A DNA stretch of 26,628 bases from HTCC5015 sp051747425 (GTDB lineage: Bacteria; Pseudomonadota; Gammaproteobacteria; HTCC5015). The DNA lies in NCBI GenBank assembly GCA_051747425.1, contig JBNJGD010000023.1, positions 1 through 26,628 on the forward strand, read 5' to 3'. Below, piece by piece: positions 1 to 7,619 of the stretch. Made by a program: the position numbers and the translations under genes. The notes below the pieces were generated by a model that was given only the letters and a program-made list of their open reading frames with translations, had not been told where the DNA came from and made no database searches. Numbering within the stretch: position 1 is the stretch's first letter; every line of letters starts with the position of its first letter.

Positions 1-64
1 AAGTAATCGCTATCGATTATGGCTCACCTGAAGCCGATCGTAAGGTGGGTGGGTCCATCCCATT

Positions 65-186
65 ATTCCGGAAAGCGCGCAGCGCTTATCCGGAATCTCA
101 CGCGTACCAAAGGCAACGTAGGAGCGGGCCTGCCCGCGAACGAGGCGTCAGCCTCGATAACGGTTCGCCTGCAGGCAGGCTCCTAC
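65..186. repeat. Composite intergenic repeat: 32-bp palindrome, 21-nt linker, REP-like hairpin
   Basis: Positions 65-96 form a near-perfect palindrome, with ATTCCGGA at one end and TCCGGAAT at the other. A 21-nt linker follows. Positions 118-186 then form a REP-type inverted repeat: GTAGGAGCGGGCCTGCC on the left and GGCAGGCTCCTAC on the right, resembling the Pseudomonas REP consensus. The same palindrome and a closely related linker of identical length recur at 2675-2727, ahead of a different REP module. Open reading frames across this stretch are translations of the repeat and are not annotated. Confidence 0.8.
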
Positions 187-241
187 AGTCACCGTGGAGG
201 GAATAGCCGCCCCTTCCCCGTGGCCGCGCCGAGAAGCGCAA

Positions 242-326
242 GGTAAAAACGGAAAAGGCCGAGGACGTGTTTGAGCGAAGTTTACCGTCAGGTAAACGAG
301 GGAGTTCCGCAGGCCCCGTTTTTACC
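242..326. repeat. Inverted-repeat element with internal palindrome
   Basis: The ends are perfect 11-bp inverted repeats: GGTAAAAACGG at 242-252 and CCGTTTTTACC at 316-326. A GGCC lies just inside each arm. Within the element, 280-297 is a second palindrome (GTTTACC, 4-nt gap, GGTAAAC). This looks like a small non-coding cruciform-forming repeat. No second copy exists in this window, so its family membership is inferred from structure only. Confidence 0.6.
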
Positions 327-521
327 GAGCATCGAAGGGAACACCGACGCAGTCGGTGCGCGGCGGTCGGGCGGCGCTTTCTTTGGCTACTTTCTTTTCG
401 CTGGAGAAAAGAAAGTGGCTCACCCCGCCGGGGTGATTCCCGGCATTAAATTCACGCCGGCGGCAGCCGGCACGGGTGTCGGGTTGAAGCCCGACCTACA
501 AGCCTGTGGCCTCTGTGGCTA
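327..521. repeat. Cluster of short hairpins and repeat remnants, no gene
   Basis: This gene-free stretch holds several hairpins. Positions 389-416 pair an 11-bp ACTTTCTTTTC arm with its complement over a 6-nt loop. Positions 421-435 are CACCCC-gcc-GGGGTG. Positions 478-495 pair GTCGGG with CCCGAC. Positions 510-521 (CCTCTGTGGCTA) match the inner end of the CACAGAG-type arms seen at 2818-2847, 25328-25358 and 26210-26239. Like those, it lies just beyond the stop codon of a minus-strand gene. The hairpins could terminate transcription of the gene ending at 543, but no clear T-tract supports this. Confidence 0.5.
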
Positions 522-542
522 TATCACCAAAACGGACCGGGG

Positions 543-1178
543 TTACTCGGCCACGGTGCGGGCGATCAGGCCGGTGCGGGTGAGGCGGACTTCGTACTGG
601 GCACCGACGATGATGGGCAGGTAGGTGGCCGAGCCGTACTCGGCGTCGACAAAGGGCAGGTAGCGTTCGTACTCCCGCGCCAGTGCCCAGACATCCATGC
701 CCTTTTCCCGGTAGAGATCGTTGACCGTGCGCTTACGCTCACGCTCTTCCTGCGCCGACTGATAGCGACCATTGAGCCGCTCCAGCTGGTACAGCGGTTT
801 CAGACCAAGCTGCGCGGCGCGATCGTCCCATTTGAGAATGCGCGCTTCCATCTGCCACTGATCGCCACGCACTTCCAGCCGCCGAGTTGGCTCGCCGGGA
901 ATACGCAAGGTGGCAATGTAACGCTGGGGTTCATGCAGGGGCTCAAAGTCCAGGGTTGCGACCACCTGCTCACCTACCAATTGTTTGTAGGCGGAAAGGT
1001 TAAAGCCGCTGATCAATACAGCCGCAGCAAAGCCAAAAAACAATATAGACACCAAGCCCTGCAACAGTCCTCGGAACTTGTGCAAATCGCTGGTAAAAAC
1101 ATTGATCAACCCGCGCCAGGCCAAAATCAGGCCAAGAAAAGCCGCCACGCCAGCGGCGATGTAAAGGGTATCGGACAT
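543..1178 (-). CDS. Small two-helix inner-membrane protein of unknown function
   Basis: The 211-residue protein begins with two hydrophobic helices (about residues 3-25 and 38-62). A charged soluble part of roughly 150 residues follows, with an Arg/Glu-rich stretch around 140-155 (QEERERKR). The ATG at 1178 is supported by AAGGAG seven bases upstream. It is divergent from lptM-lysA, with 67 bp between the starts. In Pseudomonas-like genomes the gene divergent from lysA is often cyaY, and this protein is clearly not frataxin. Similar proteins in related genomes may carry 'cation/multidrug efflux pump' labels, but two helices cannot make such a pump and I see no transporter motif. The function is unknown; a membrane-anchored accessory protein is the safest description. 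Confidence 0.8.
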   Translation of the reverse strand: MSDTLYIAAGVAAFLGLILAWRGLINVFTSDLHKFRGLLQGLVSILFFGFAAAVLISGFNLSAYKQLVGEQVVATLDFEPLHEPQRYIATLRIPGEPTRRLEVRGDQWQMEARILKWDDRAAQLGLKPLYQLERLNGRYQSAQEERERKRTVNDLYREKGMDVWALAREYERYLPFVDAEYGSATYLPIIVGAQYEVRLTRTGLIARTVAE

Positions 1179-1223
1179 GTGTCACTCCTTAATCGCGGGT
1201 GGGCAGAGGCCCATCTCTACCCG

Positions 1224-1229
1224 TATAAT
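1224..1229 (+). promoter_or_regulatory. -10 box of the lptM-lysA promoter
   Basis: A consensus TATAAT lies 16 nt ahead of the lptM ATG, predicting a transcript start near 1236 and a very short leader. No good -35 hexamer is visible 16-18 bp upstream, so promoter strength is uncertain. Confidence 0.5.
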
Positions 1230-1245
1230 CACCCGCACAAACCAG

Positions 1246-1395
1246 ATGGAATCCGTGAAATTGCGCTCTATTGTACTGTTCTCCGCCGTTTTGTGCACAA
1301 GTCTGCTGCTGTTGAGCGGTTGCGGCAACAAGGGCGAGCTCTATCTGCCACCCAGCGATTGTGAGAGGGACCCCTCCCAGTGTCAGCAACCGTAA
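1246..1395 (+). CDS. lptM: Small lipoprotein, LptM (YifL/LppL) type
   Basis: This is a 49-residue lipoprotein. A short charged N-terminus and hydrophobic helix lead to the lipobox LLSGC. The next residues, GNKGELYLPP, match the family signature after the acylated cysteine (G-x-K-G-x-LY-x-P). In E. coli the protein acts with the LptD/LptE LPS-assembly machinery in the outer membrane. Position directly upstream of lysA is the usual place for this gene. The ATG at 1246 is chosen over an upstream in-frame start because it gives a normal signal sequence and lies just after the TATAAT box. A GTG at 1255 is an alternative. The last 16 bp overlap the start of lysA. Confidence 0.85.
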   Translation: MESVKLRSIVLFSAVLCTSLLLLSGCGNKGELYLPPSDCERDPSQCQQP

Positions 1396-2627
1396 TCGAA
1401 CACCGCCAGGGACAACTGTATTTTGACGGCGTCGCCCTCGAGCGCATCGCCGACGATTACGGCACGCCCGCCTATGTCTATTCGCGCCGCGCCATTGAAC
1501 AGGCCTGGCTGGACTACGACCGGGCCCTGGGCGACTGGCCCCACTTGATCTGCTACGCGGTCAAGGCCAACTCCAACCTCGGTGTGCTGAGTGTATTGGC
1601 CCGGCTCGGCGCCGGCTTCGACATCGTCTCCGGTGGCGAGCTCGAGCGCGTGCTGCGCGCCGGTGGTTCGGCCGACAAGGTCGTGTTTTCCGGCGTGGGC
1701 AAGACCCGCGAAGAGATGCAACGGGCGCTCGAGGCCGGCATTCGCTGCTTCAATGTGGAGTCCCGCGCCGAGCTGCGACGCCTGAATGCCGTGGCCGGTG
1801 AGCTGGGCCGCAAGGCCCCGGTGTCCCTGCGCGTCAATCCCGATGTCGATGCACAAACCCACCCCTACATCTCCACCGGCCTCAAGGAAAACAAGTTCGG
1901 CGTGGCCGTGGATGAGGCCCTGGAGGTCTACCGCCAGGCGGCCGCCATGGAGCATGTGGAGGTCGTCGGCCTCGACTGCCATATCGGCTCCCAGCTCACC
2001 AGCATCGAGCCCTTTGTCGACGCCCTCAAGCGGGTGCTGGCACTGGTTGATCAACTCGCCAACGAAGGCATTGCCATCGAGCATCTGGACCTGGGAGGCG
2101 GCCTGGGCATCTGCTATCGCGACGAACAGCCACCCGAGGTAGCCGAGCTGATGCGCGCCCTCACCGAGACCCTGGGCGAGCGCCGCTTCGAATTGCTGTT
2201 CGAGCCCGGGCGCTCCATCGTCGGCAACGCCGGTGTCTTGCTCACCCGGGTCGAGTACCTCAAGCACAGTGAGGACAAAAATTTTGCCGTGGTCGACGCG
2301 GCCATGAACGACCTGATGCGCCCCTCGCTCTACTCCGCCTGGCAGGCCATCGAACCGGTGGCCGAGCACGACAGCGAGCGAAAGATCTACGATGTGGTCG
2401 GCCCCATCTGCGAAACCGGCGACTTTCTGGGCAAGGACCGCGAACTGGCCCTGGCCGAAGGCGATGTCTTGGCCGTGCTCTCCTGCGGCGCCTACGGCTT
2501 CACCATGGCCAGCAACTACAACACCCGCCCCCGGGCCGTGGAACTGATGGTCGACGACGGCGAAGTCAAAGTCGTCCGCCAGCGCGAAACCTTCGAGCAA
2601 CTCATCGAGGGCGAGCGGGTGCTCTGA
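1380..2627 (+). CDS. lysA: Diaminopimelate decarboxylase
   Basis: This PLP enzyme of fold type III converts meso-diaminopimelate to lysine and CO2, the last step of lysine synthesis, in the cytoplasm. At 415 residues it is full length for the family. The PLP lysine is K62 in YAVKANSN. HIGSQ (201-205), the glycine-rich loop near 239-243, EPGRS (275-279) and the catalytic-site cysteine C344 in GPICETGDF are all present. Translation starts at a GTG inside lptM, so the pair is probably translationally coupled. A possible Shine-Dalgarno sequence (GAGAGGGA) is followed by CCCCTCCC, which could pair with it. The dapF gene that often follows lysA is absent; repeats and convergent argH follow instead. 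Confidence 0.97.
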   Translation: MSATVIEHRQGQLYFDGVALERIADDYGTPAYVYSRRAIEQAWLDYDRALGDWPHLICYAVKANSNLGVLSVLARLGAGFDIVSGGELERVLRAGGSADKVVFSGVGKTREEMQRALEAGIRCFNVESRAELRRLNAVAGELGRKAPVSLRVNPDVDAQTHPYISTGLKENKFGVAVDEALEVYRQAAAMEHVEVVGLDCHIGSQLTSIEPFVDALKRVLALVDQLANEGIAIEHLDLGGGLGICYRDEQPPEVAELMRALTETLGERRFELLFEPGRSIVGNAGVLLTRVEYLKHSEDKNFAVVDAAMNDLMRPSLYSAWQAIEPVAEHDSERKIYDVVGPICETGDFLGKDRELALAEGDVLAVLSCGAYGFTMASNYNTRPRAVELMVDDGEVKVVRQRETFEQLIEGERVL

Positions 2628-2632
2628 AGGGA

Positions 2633-2847
2633 TTAGCCACAGAGTTCACAGAGAACACAGAGGGGAATGGCGTCATTCCGGAAAGCGCGCAGCGCTTATC
2701 CGGAATCTCTTGTGTACCAAAGACAGCGTAGGGCGGACGCGGCGAAGACGCTTCCGCCGAAGAAATGGCGGATGTGCCTTTAGCACTTCCGCCCTACGAG
2801 CCCCCTACACACAATATCTCTGTGTTCTCTGTGAACTCTGTGGCTAA
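2633..2847. repeat. Inverted-arm CACAGAG element between lysA and argH
   Basis: The left arm, 2633-2663, starts TTAGCCACAGAG and continues with two more CACAGAG units. The right arm, 2818-2847, is its reverse complement and ends CTCTGTGGCTAA. The element fills the whole gap between the convergent lysA and argH stop codons: 5 bp after lysA and 3 bp before the argH stop. Transcribed from either side it would fold into a long hairpin, so a role as bidirectional terminator is plausible. A second, unrelated repeat is nested inside (2675-2798). Related elements lie at 25212-25358 and 26082-26239. Confidence 0.85.
2675..2798. repeat. Second copy of the palindrome-linker-REP composite, nested in the CACAGAG element
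   Basis: Positions 2675-2706 are identical to the palindrome at 65-96. A 21-nt linker matches the first copy at about 16 of 21 positions. Positions 2727-2798 are a REP-like inverted repeat with CGTAGGGCGGA and TCCGCCCTACG ends, and a smaller hairpin at 2768-2793. The REP module differs in sequence from that at 118-186, although both start with GTAGG. Confidence 0.75.
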
Positions 2848-2850
2848 AAG

Positions 2851-4254
2851 TCAGCCCAGGCGGGTGCGGGCGCGTTGGATAGCGGCGCGAACCTGCTCCG
2901 GGGCGGTGCCGCCGATGTGGTTGCGGGCGGCGACCGAACCTTCCAAAGTCAGCACATCAAACACATCTTCGCCGATCACATCGGAGTGGCGCTGCAGCTC
3001 CGCCAGCGGCATATCGGCCAGATCACAGCCCTCGCTTTCGCACCAAGCCACCGCGCTGCCCACCACTTCGTGGGCGTCGCGGAAGGGCACGCCCTTGCGC
3101 ACCAGGTAGTCGGCCAGATCGGTGGCGGTGGAAAAGCCCTGGCGAGCGGCGGCGCGCATGTTGTCGGCCCGGGCCTCGATGTGCGGCACCATATCGGCGA
3201 AGGCGCGCATGCAGCCGCGCAGCGTGTCGATGGCGTCGAACAGGGGTTCCTTGTCTTCCTGATTGTCCTTGTTGTAGGCCAGCGGCTGGGATTTCATCAG
3301 GGTCAGCAAGCTGATCAGGTGGCCGTTGACCCGGCCGACCTTGCCGCGCACCAGCTCGGGCACATCGGGGTTTTTTTTCTGCGGCATAATGGAGGAGCCT
3401 GTGCAGAAGCGGTCAGGCAGGCGGACAAAGGCGAACTGGGCCGAGGACCACAGCACCAGCTCTTCGGACCAGCGCGTCAGGTGGGTCATGGCCAGCGCCG
3501 CGGCGGCACAGAACTCGATGGCGAAATCGCGGTCGCTGACCGCGTCCAGGGAGTTTTCCGCCACGCCGTCAAAGCCGAGCTGCTCGGCGACAAACTCGCG
3601 GTCGATGGGGTAGGTGGTGCCGGCCAGGGCCGCCGCCCCCAGGGGCAACACATTGACCCGCGCCCGGCAGTCCTCCAGCCGGGCGCGATCGCGCTTGAGC
3701 ATTTCAAACCAGGCCATCAGGTGGTGGCCAAAGGTCACCGGCTGGGCCACCTGCAAGTGGGTGAAGCCGGGCATGATGGTGTCGGCGTTTTGCTCCGCCA
3801 GTTCCAGCAGGCCCCGCTGCAATCGCTCGATTTCCACCAGAATCGCATCGATTTCGTCGCGCAGGTAGAGACGGATATCGGTGGCCACCTGGTCATTGCG
3901 CGAGCGCCCGGTGTGCAGCTTTTTGCCGGCAATGCCGATCTTGTCGGTGAGGCGTGCCTCGATGTTCATGTGGACATCTTCCAGACTGACCGACCACTCG
4001 ATCTCGCCGCGTTCAATCTCGGCCTCGATCTCGTCCAGACCCTGAAGAATGAGCTCTACCTCGCTCTCTTCGAGCACGCCCACCTTGCCCAGCATGCGGG
4101 CGTGGGCCCGGGAGCCGGCAATATCGTGGCGGTACAGCCGCTGGTCAAACTGGATGCTGGCGGTAAAGGCCTCGACAAAGGCGTCGGTGGGCTCATTGAA
4201 GCGGCCGCCCCAGGGCTTGTAGCCCTGATCGTCTTGCAGGCGCTGGTCTGTCAT
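2851..4254 (-). CDS. argH: Argininosuccinate lyase
   Basis: This enzyme splits argininosuccinate into arginine and fumarate, the last step of arginine synthesis, as a cytoplasmic tetramer of the fumarase/aspartase superfamily. The 467-residue length is normal. Visible motifs are KPWGGRF at the N-terminus, TGRSRNDQ (115-122), THLQ with QP (165-172) and the signature loop GSSIMPQKKNP (286-296) carrying the catalytic serine. The ATG at 4254 is preferred: it has AGGA eight bases upstream and gives the usual N-terminus, whereas the open frame extends upstream to 4323 without family similarity. It is divergent from algZ, as in Pseudomonas, where argH also adjoins algZR. Confidence 0.97.
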   Translation of the reverse strand: MTDQRLQDDQGYKPWGGRFNEPTDAFVEAFTASIQFDQRLYRHDIAGSRAHARMLGKVGVLEESEVELILQGLDEIEAEIERGEIEWSVSLEDVHMNIEARLTDKIGIAGKKLHTGRSRNDQVATDIRLYLRDEIDAILVEIERLQRGLLELAEQNADTIMPGFTHLQVAQPVTFGHHLMAWFEMLKRDRARLEDCRARVNVLPLGAAALAGTTYPIDREFVAEQLGFDGVAENSLDAVSDRDFAIEFCAAAALAMTHLTRWSEELVLWSSAQFAFVRLPDRFCTGSSIMPQKKNPDVPELVRGKVGRVNGHLISLLTLMKSQPLAYNKDNQEDKEPLFDAIDTLRGCMRAFADMVPHIEARADNMRAAARQGFSTATDLADYLVRKGVPFRDAHEVVGSAVAWCESEGCDLADMPLAELQRHSDVIGEDVFDVLTLEGSVAARNHIGGTAPEQVRAAIQRARTRLG

Positions 4255-4287
4255 GGAACTATCCTGTAGAGATTTCGCAATGGCGGG

Positions 4288-4293
4288 ATTATA
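4288..4293 (-). promoter_or_regulatory. -10 box of the argH promoter
   Basis: On the minus strand this reads TATAAT, 33 nt upstream of the argH ATG, in the short divergent gap between argH and algZ. No convincing -35 hexamer is seen at the usual distance. The assignment rests on a perfect -10 and its position. Confidence 0.4.
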
Positions 4294-4330
4294 GCTTTTT
4301 AAGCGCTTGAATATTAGGCACAATCAGCGA

Positions 4331-5407
4331 GTGGACAAAAACAATACATTGGCTGGCGTCAGCAGCGATACGCTGTTGCCCAACTTCTGCACCAACCAGA
4401 CCGTGCTGACGGCGATGCTGATCGCCGAGCTGCTGGCGATTGTGCTCACAGTGGGCACAGGCCAGTGGAACATCAACGCCCTGACCTATCTGGCCTACGC
4501 CTCCCTGTTCGTCCAGTGGATCACGCTCTGCGACATCGCCCTGCTGTGCTGGGCGCGCAAGCTCTACCGCCGCCTGTCACCGCCCTGGATGCTGGCCGCC
4601 ATCTATCTCAGCCTGCAGGTAGTCACCCTGGTGATCTCCGAACTGGGCTACCGCATTGTCTCCTCGGAGCTGATTGCCTTTCCCCAGGGCGACTACTTCC
4701 ACTGGGAGCTGCTGGGCGGCAACCTGATTGTCAGTATGATCGTTACCGCTGTGGCCATGCGTTACTTTTTCCTTCAGCGACAGAGCCTCAACCGCATGCA
4801 AGCGGAAAACGAGGCCCGTATTGAAGCTCTGCAGGCGCGTATACGGCCCCACTTCCTGTTCAACAGCATGAACACCATCGCCAATCTGATCCACGCTGAC
4901 CCCGATCGCGCCGAAGACGCCATCCTCGATCTTTCGGAACTGTTCCGCTCCTCCCTGGGCAAACAGGATTTTGTCAGTATCAGCGAAGAAATAGCGATTA
5001 CCCGGCGATACACCAATATTGAACAATTGCGTTTGGGCGAGCGCCTGCAGATCGACTGGGAAGTGCCGGCCATTCTGCCGACTATGGACATGCCGGCCCT
5101 GATGCTTCAGCCCCTGGTGGAAAACGCCATCTACCACGGCATTGAGCCGGAGCATACCGGTGGCCGCATCTCGGTCAGCGTGCGTAAAGCGGACGACTGC
5201 ATCGAGATGGTGGTCGACAATCCGGTGCCAAAAAACATCCCCGAGCGGCGCAGCAAAGGCAACCAGGTCGCCCTCAACAACATCCGCCAGCGATTGGCGC
5301 TGGCCTACGGCGGCCGCGGCACCATGGAAATCGAACACAGCGACGAGCGACACCGTGTTACCTTGTGTCTACCGCTGACGACACCGACAAAGGAAGAGCA
5401 GCCATGA
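4331..5407 (+). CDS. algZ: LytS/AlgZ-type sensor histidine kinase
   Basis: This membrane sensor kinase is the partner of the LytTR response regulator downstream. Four hydrophobic helices fill about the first 150 residues. A short coiled-coil linker (QSLNRMQAENEARIEALQAR) and the His_kinase domain follow, with RPHFLFNSMNT containing the presumed phospho-acceptor histidine near residue 174. The ATP-binding region has PLVENAIYHGIEP and a C-terminal GRGTMEI segment. In P. aeruginosa AlgZ (FimS) works with AlgR to control type IV pili, alginate and virulence; whether that applies here is inference. The start is uncertain: GTG at 4331 and TTG at 4307 are both in frame, and neither has a strong ribosome-binding site. 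The stop overlaps algR by 4 bp (ATGA). Confidence 0.9.
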   Translation: MDKNNTLAGVSSDTLLPNFCTNQTVLTAMLIAELLAIVLTVGTGQWNINALTYLAYASLFVQWITLCDIALLCWARKLYRRLSPPWMLAAIYLSLQVVTLVISELGYRIVSSELIAFPQGDYFHWELLGGNLIVSMIVTAVAMRYFFLQRQSLNRMQAENEARIEALQARIRPHFLFNSMNTIANLIHADPDRAEDAILDLSELFRSSLGKQDFVSISEEIAITRRYTNIEQLRLGERLQIDWEVPAILPTMDMPALMLQPLVENAIYHGIEPEHTGGRISVSVRKADDCIEMVVDNPVPKNIPERRSKGNQVALNNIRQRLALAYGGRGTMEIEHSDERHRVTLCLPLTTPTKEEQP

Positions 5408-6144
5408 GCATTTCTGTATTGATCGTCGACGACGAACCACCGGCGCGCCAGCGCCTGGCCCGTCTGGTTGAAGGCATGGACGACTACCAGGTGGTCGCCG
5501 AGGCCGGCAACGGCATCGAGGCCATTGAACAGTTTAATAAAACCAGGGCCCAGGTCGTTCTTCTGGATATCCGGATGCCGGTCATGGACGGGATTGAGGC
5601 GGCTCAGCACCTGGCCCAACACGACACGCCCCCGGCCATTGTCTTTACCACGGCTTACAGTGACCACGCCCTGCAGGCCTTTGAAACCCATGCGGTCGAT
5701 TATTTGCTCAAGCCCATACGCCGCGAGCGGCTCGAGCAGGCGCTGGAGGCGACCCGCAAAACCAATCTGGCCCAGGTCAACCAGGTGGCCAACGAAACCC
5801 AACCCGACGGGCGCAGCCATATTTGCGTGCGCAACCGCGGCAACCTGGAGCTGATTGCGGTTGAGGACATCTACTTTTTCTTCGCCGAGCACAAGTATGT
5901 CACCCTGCGACATGTCGACGGCGAGGTGTTGATCGAGGAGTCCCTGGTCAGCCTGGAGAAGGAGTTCGGCGAGCGCTTTTTGCGCATCCACCGCAACTGT
6001 CTGATCGCCGTCGACCAGCTTCAGGGTCTGGAGAAAAATGCTGACGGCACCCACGCCGTTATCCTCAAGGACTGCGAAGACAGGCTGGAAGTGAGCCGAC
6101 GCCACCTCTCAACGGTGCGCAAACTGCTGCGCGGCAAGCTCTAG
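5404..6144 (+). CDS. algR: LytTR-family response regulator, AlgR-like
   Basis: This 246-residue protein is nearly the length of Pseudomonas AlgR. The N-terminal receiver domain has the acidic pair in LIVDDEPPA, the phospho-acceptor D55 in VVLLDIRMP and the switch lysine in YLLKPIRR. The C-terminal LytTR DNA-binding domain (about 140-246) contains IYFFFAEHKYV and FLRIHRNCLIA, typical for this fold. The ATG at 5404 overlaps the algZ stop (ATGA), so the two are translationally coupled. AlgR-type regulators often control surface structures and biofilm. The DUF11 operon is on the same window, but no AlgR-binding site was demonstrated near it. Confidence 0.93.
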   Translation: MSISVLIVDDEPPARQRLARLVEGMDDYQVVAEAGNGIEAIEQFNKTRAQVVLLDIRMPVMDGIEAAQHLAQHDTPPAIVFTTAYSDHALQAFETHAVDYLLKPIRRERLEQALEATRKTNLAQVNQVANETQPDGRSHICVRNRGNLELIAVEDIYFFFAEHKYVTLRHVDGEVLIEESLVSLEKEFGERFLRIHRNCLIAVDQLQGLEKNADGTHAVILKDCEDRLEVSRRHLSTVRKLLRGKL

Positions 6145-6207
6145 CCCCCCACTTGTGATTTAGCGACACCCGGATAACAAGCACTCATACTTGGCTATAG
6201 TTTCAAT

Positions 6208-6645
6208 ATGGATGAGGTTCAGGTCAGTTACGGCGACAACGGCATTGTGACCTTTCACTTTGCCCGTCACACCCGACTCGACAACGCCCTGATGCGTCGC
6301 GCGTTCGATGTTTTCCTGCAGACAGTGGTCATCCCCGCCAACACACCGCGCAAGTACCCCCTGCTGATCGAAATGCCCGGCATGTTGAGCGTGTCCTACA
6401 ACGCCGCCCGCTTTACCAGCAGCGATGAGGTGGTCCGCCATATCGCCGCCTTTGCTTTTGTTCCCGCCAACAACCTTCAACACCACCTGGTTCAGCAATA
6501 CGAGTGGCACCACAATCCGCCCTACCCCTTTTGCATCTGCCCAACTCGCGAAAGAGCCCTCGAGTGGCTGGGGCAATTCGTCGACCAGCGCCATCGGGGT
6601 GACGATCCCCGCCAGCCCCTGAAGGACATTCGCAAACACCTCTAA
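6208..6645 (+). CDS. Conserved small protein of unknown function, possibly STAS/SpoIIAA-like
   Basis: The 145-residue soluble protein has no signal peptide or membrane segment. Its pattern of a short beta N-terminus (VSYGDNGIVTFHF), a helix, a central LLIEMPG strand and an alternating second half recalls STAS/SEC14-like small proteins. I cannot confirm that family by eye. It lies between algR and hemC, 29 bp ahead of hemC and on the same strand. No Shine-Dalgarno sequence precedes the ATG, but a TATAGT at 6196-6201 ends six bases before it, compatible with a leaderless or very short-leader transcript. The function is unknown. Confidence 0.65.
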   Translation: MDEVQVSYGDNGIVTFHFARHTRLDNALMRRAFDVFLQTVVIPANTPRKYPLLIEMPGMLSVSYNAARFTSSDEVVRHIAAFAFVPANNLQHHLVQQYEWHHNPPYPFCICPTRERALEWLGQFVDQRHRGDDPRQPLKDIRKHL

Positions 6646-6674
6646 GACGCCCTCAGACCTGTTAGAATACGGCG

Positions 6675-7619
6675 ATGAAAACTCTACGCATTGCAACGCG
6701 GCAGAGCCCGCTGGCCCTCTGGCAGGCCGAAGATGTGGCGCACAAGCTCAAGGCGCTGTACCCCGATCTCGAAGTGGAACTGGTCAAAATGACCACCCGA
6801 GGCGACAAGATTCTCGACACCCCGCTGGCCAAAATCGGCGGCAAGGGTTTGTTTATCAAGGAGCTGGAAATGGGCATGCTCGAGGGCCGCGCCGACATCG
6901 CCGTGCACTCGATGAAGGATGTACCGGTGGACAGCGAGTTTCCCGAGGGACTGCACCTGTCCGTCATTCTCGAGCGCGAGGATCCGCGGGACGCCTTCGT
7001 CTCCAACCACTACCGACACCCCGACGAGCTGCCCGAGGGCGCGCTGGTAGGCACCGCCAGCCTGCGCCGCCAGTGTCAGATCCTCGGCCACTACCCCCAC
7101 CTGCGCACCGATGTGCTGCGCGGCAGTGTGGGCACACGCCTGGGTAAACTCGACGACGGCCAGTTTGACGCCATCATTCTGGCCAGCGCCGGCCTGATGC
7201 GGCTTGAGCTCGAGGAGCGCATTACCGCCCGGCTCGAGCCCGAGGTCAGCCTGCCTGCCATCGGCCAGGGCGCCGTGGGCATTGAGTGCCGTCGGGACGA
7301 CCGCGAGCTCAACCAGCTGCTGGCGCCCCTGGCCGACACCGACACCACCACACGCCTGCGCGCCGAGCGCGCCCTCAACGCCCGACTCCAGGGCGGCTGC
7401 CAGGTGCCCATCGCCGGCTACGCAGAACTCCACGGTGACCAGCTGCACCTGCGCGGTCTGGTTGGCGCCCCCGACGGCAGCGTGCTCTACCAGAGCGAGC
7501 AAACCGGCTCGCAGAGCGAGGCCGAGGCCATTGGACTGGCCGTCGCCGAGGATTTGCTGAGCCAGGGTGCCGGCGAGGTGCTCGCGGCCATTGGCCTCAA
7601 CGACAGCCAATCTCCATGA
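6675..7619 (+). CDS. hemC: Porphobilinogen deaminase (hydroxymethylbilane synthase)
   Basis: This enzyme polymerises four porphobilinogens into hydroxymethylbilane in tetrapyrrole synthesis, in the cytoplasm. At 314 residues it is full length. Clear landmarks are TRQSPLALWQ at the start, GGKGLFIKELE, HSMKDVP with the catalytic aspartate, TASLRRQCQ, and the dipyrromethane-cofactor cysteine C242 in LQGGCQVPIAGY. A TAGAAT ends six bases before the ATG and there is no good Shine-Dalgarno sequence. The stop overlaps the hemDX start by 4 bp (ATGA). The operon hemC-hemDX-hemY follows the usual gammaproteobacterial order. Confidence 0.97.
   Translation: MKTLRIATRQSPLALWQAEDVAHKLKALYPDLEVELVKMTTRGDKILDTPLAKIGGKGLFIKELEMGMLEGRADIAVHSMKDVPVDSEFPEGLHLSVILEREDPRDAFVSNHYRHPDELPEGALVGTASLRRQCQILGHYPHLRTDVLRGSVGTRLGKLDDGQFDAIILASAGLMRLELEERITARLEPEVSLPAIGQGAVGIECRRDDRELNQLLAPLADTDTTTRLRAERALNARLQGGCQVPIAGYAELHGDQLHLRGLVGAPDGSVLYQSEQTGSQSEAEAIGLAVAEDLLSQGAGEVLAAIGLNDSQSP

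Noticed and set aside
19..624. Open frames of 60-117 codons at 19-246, 267-449 and 271-624
   Set aside because: They translate REP and inverted-repeat DNA, lack ribosome-binding sites and overlap each other in different frames.
1383..2600. 405-codon antisense frame within lysA
   Set aside because: High-GC shadow of lysA; the sense strand carries all the family motifs.
2875..4269. 464-codon plus-strand frame opposite argH
   Set aside because: GC-driven antisense shadow; the argH signature lies on the minus strand.
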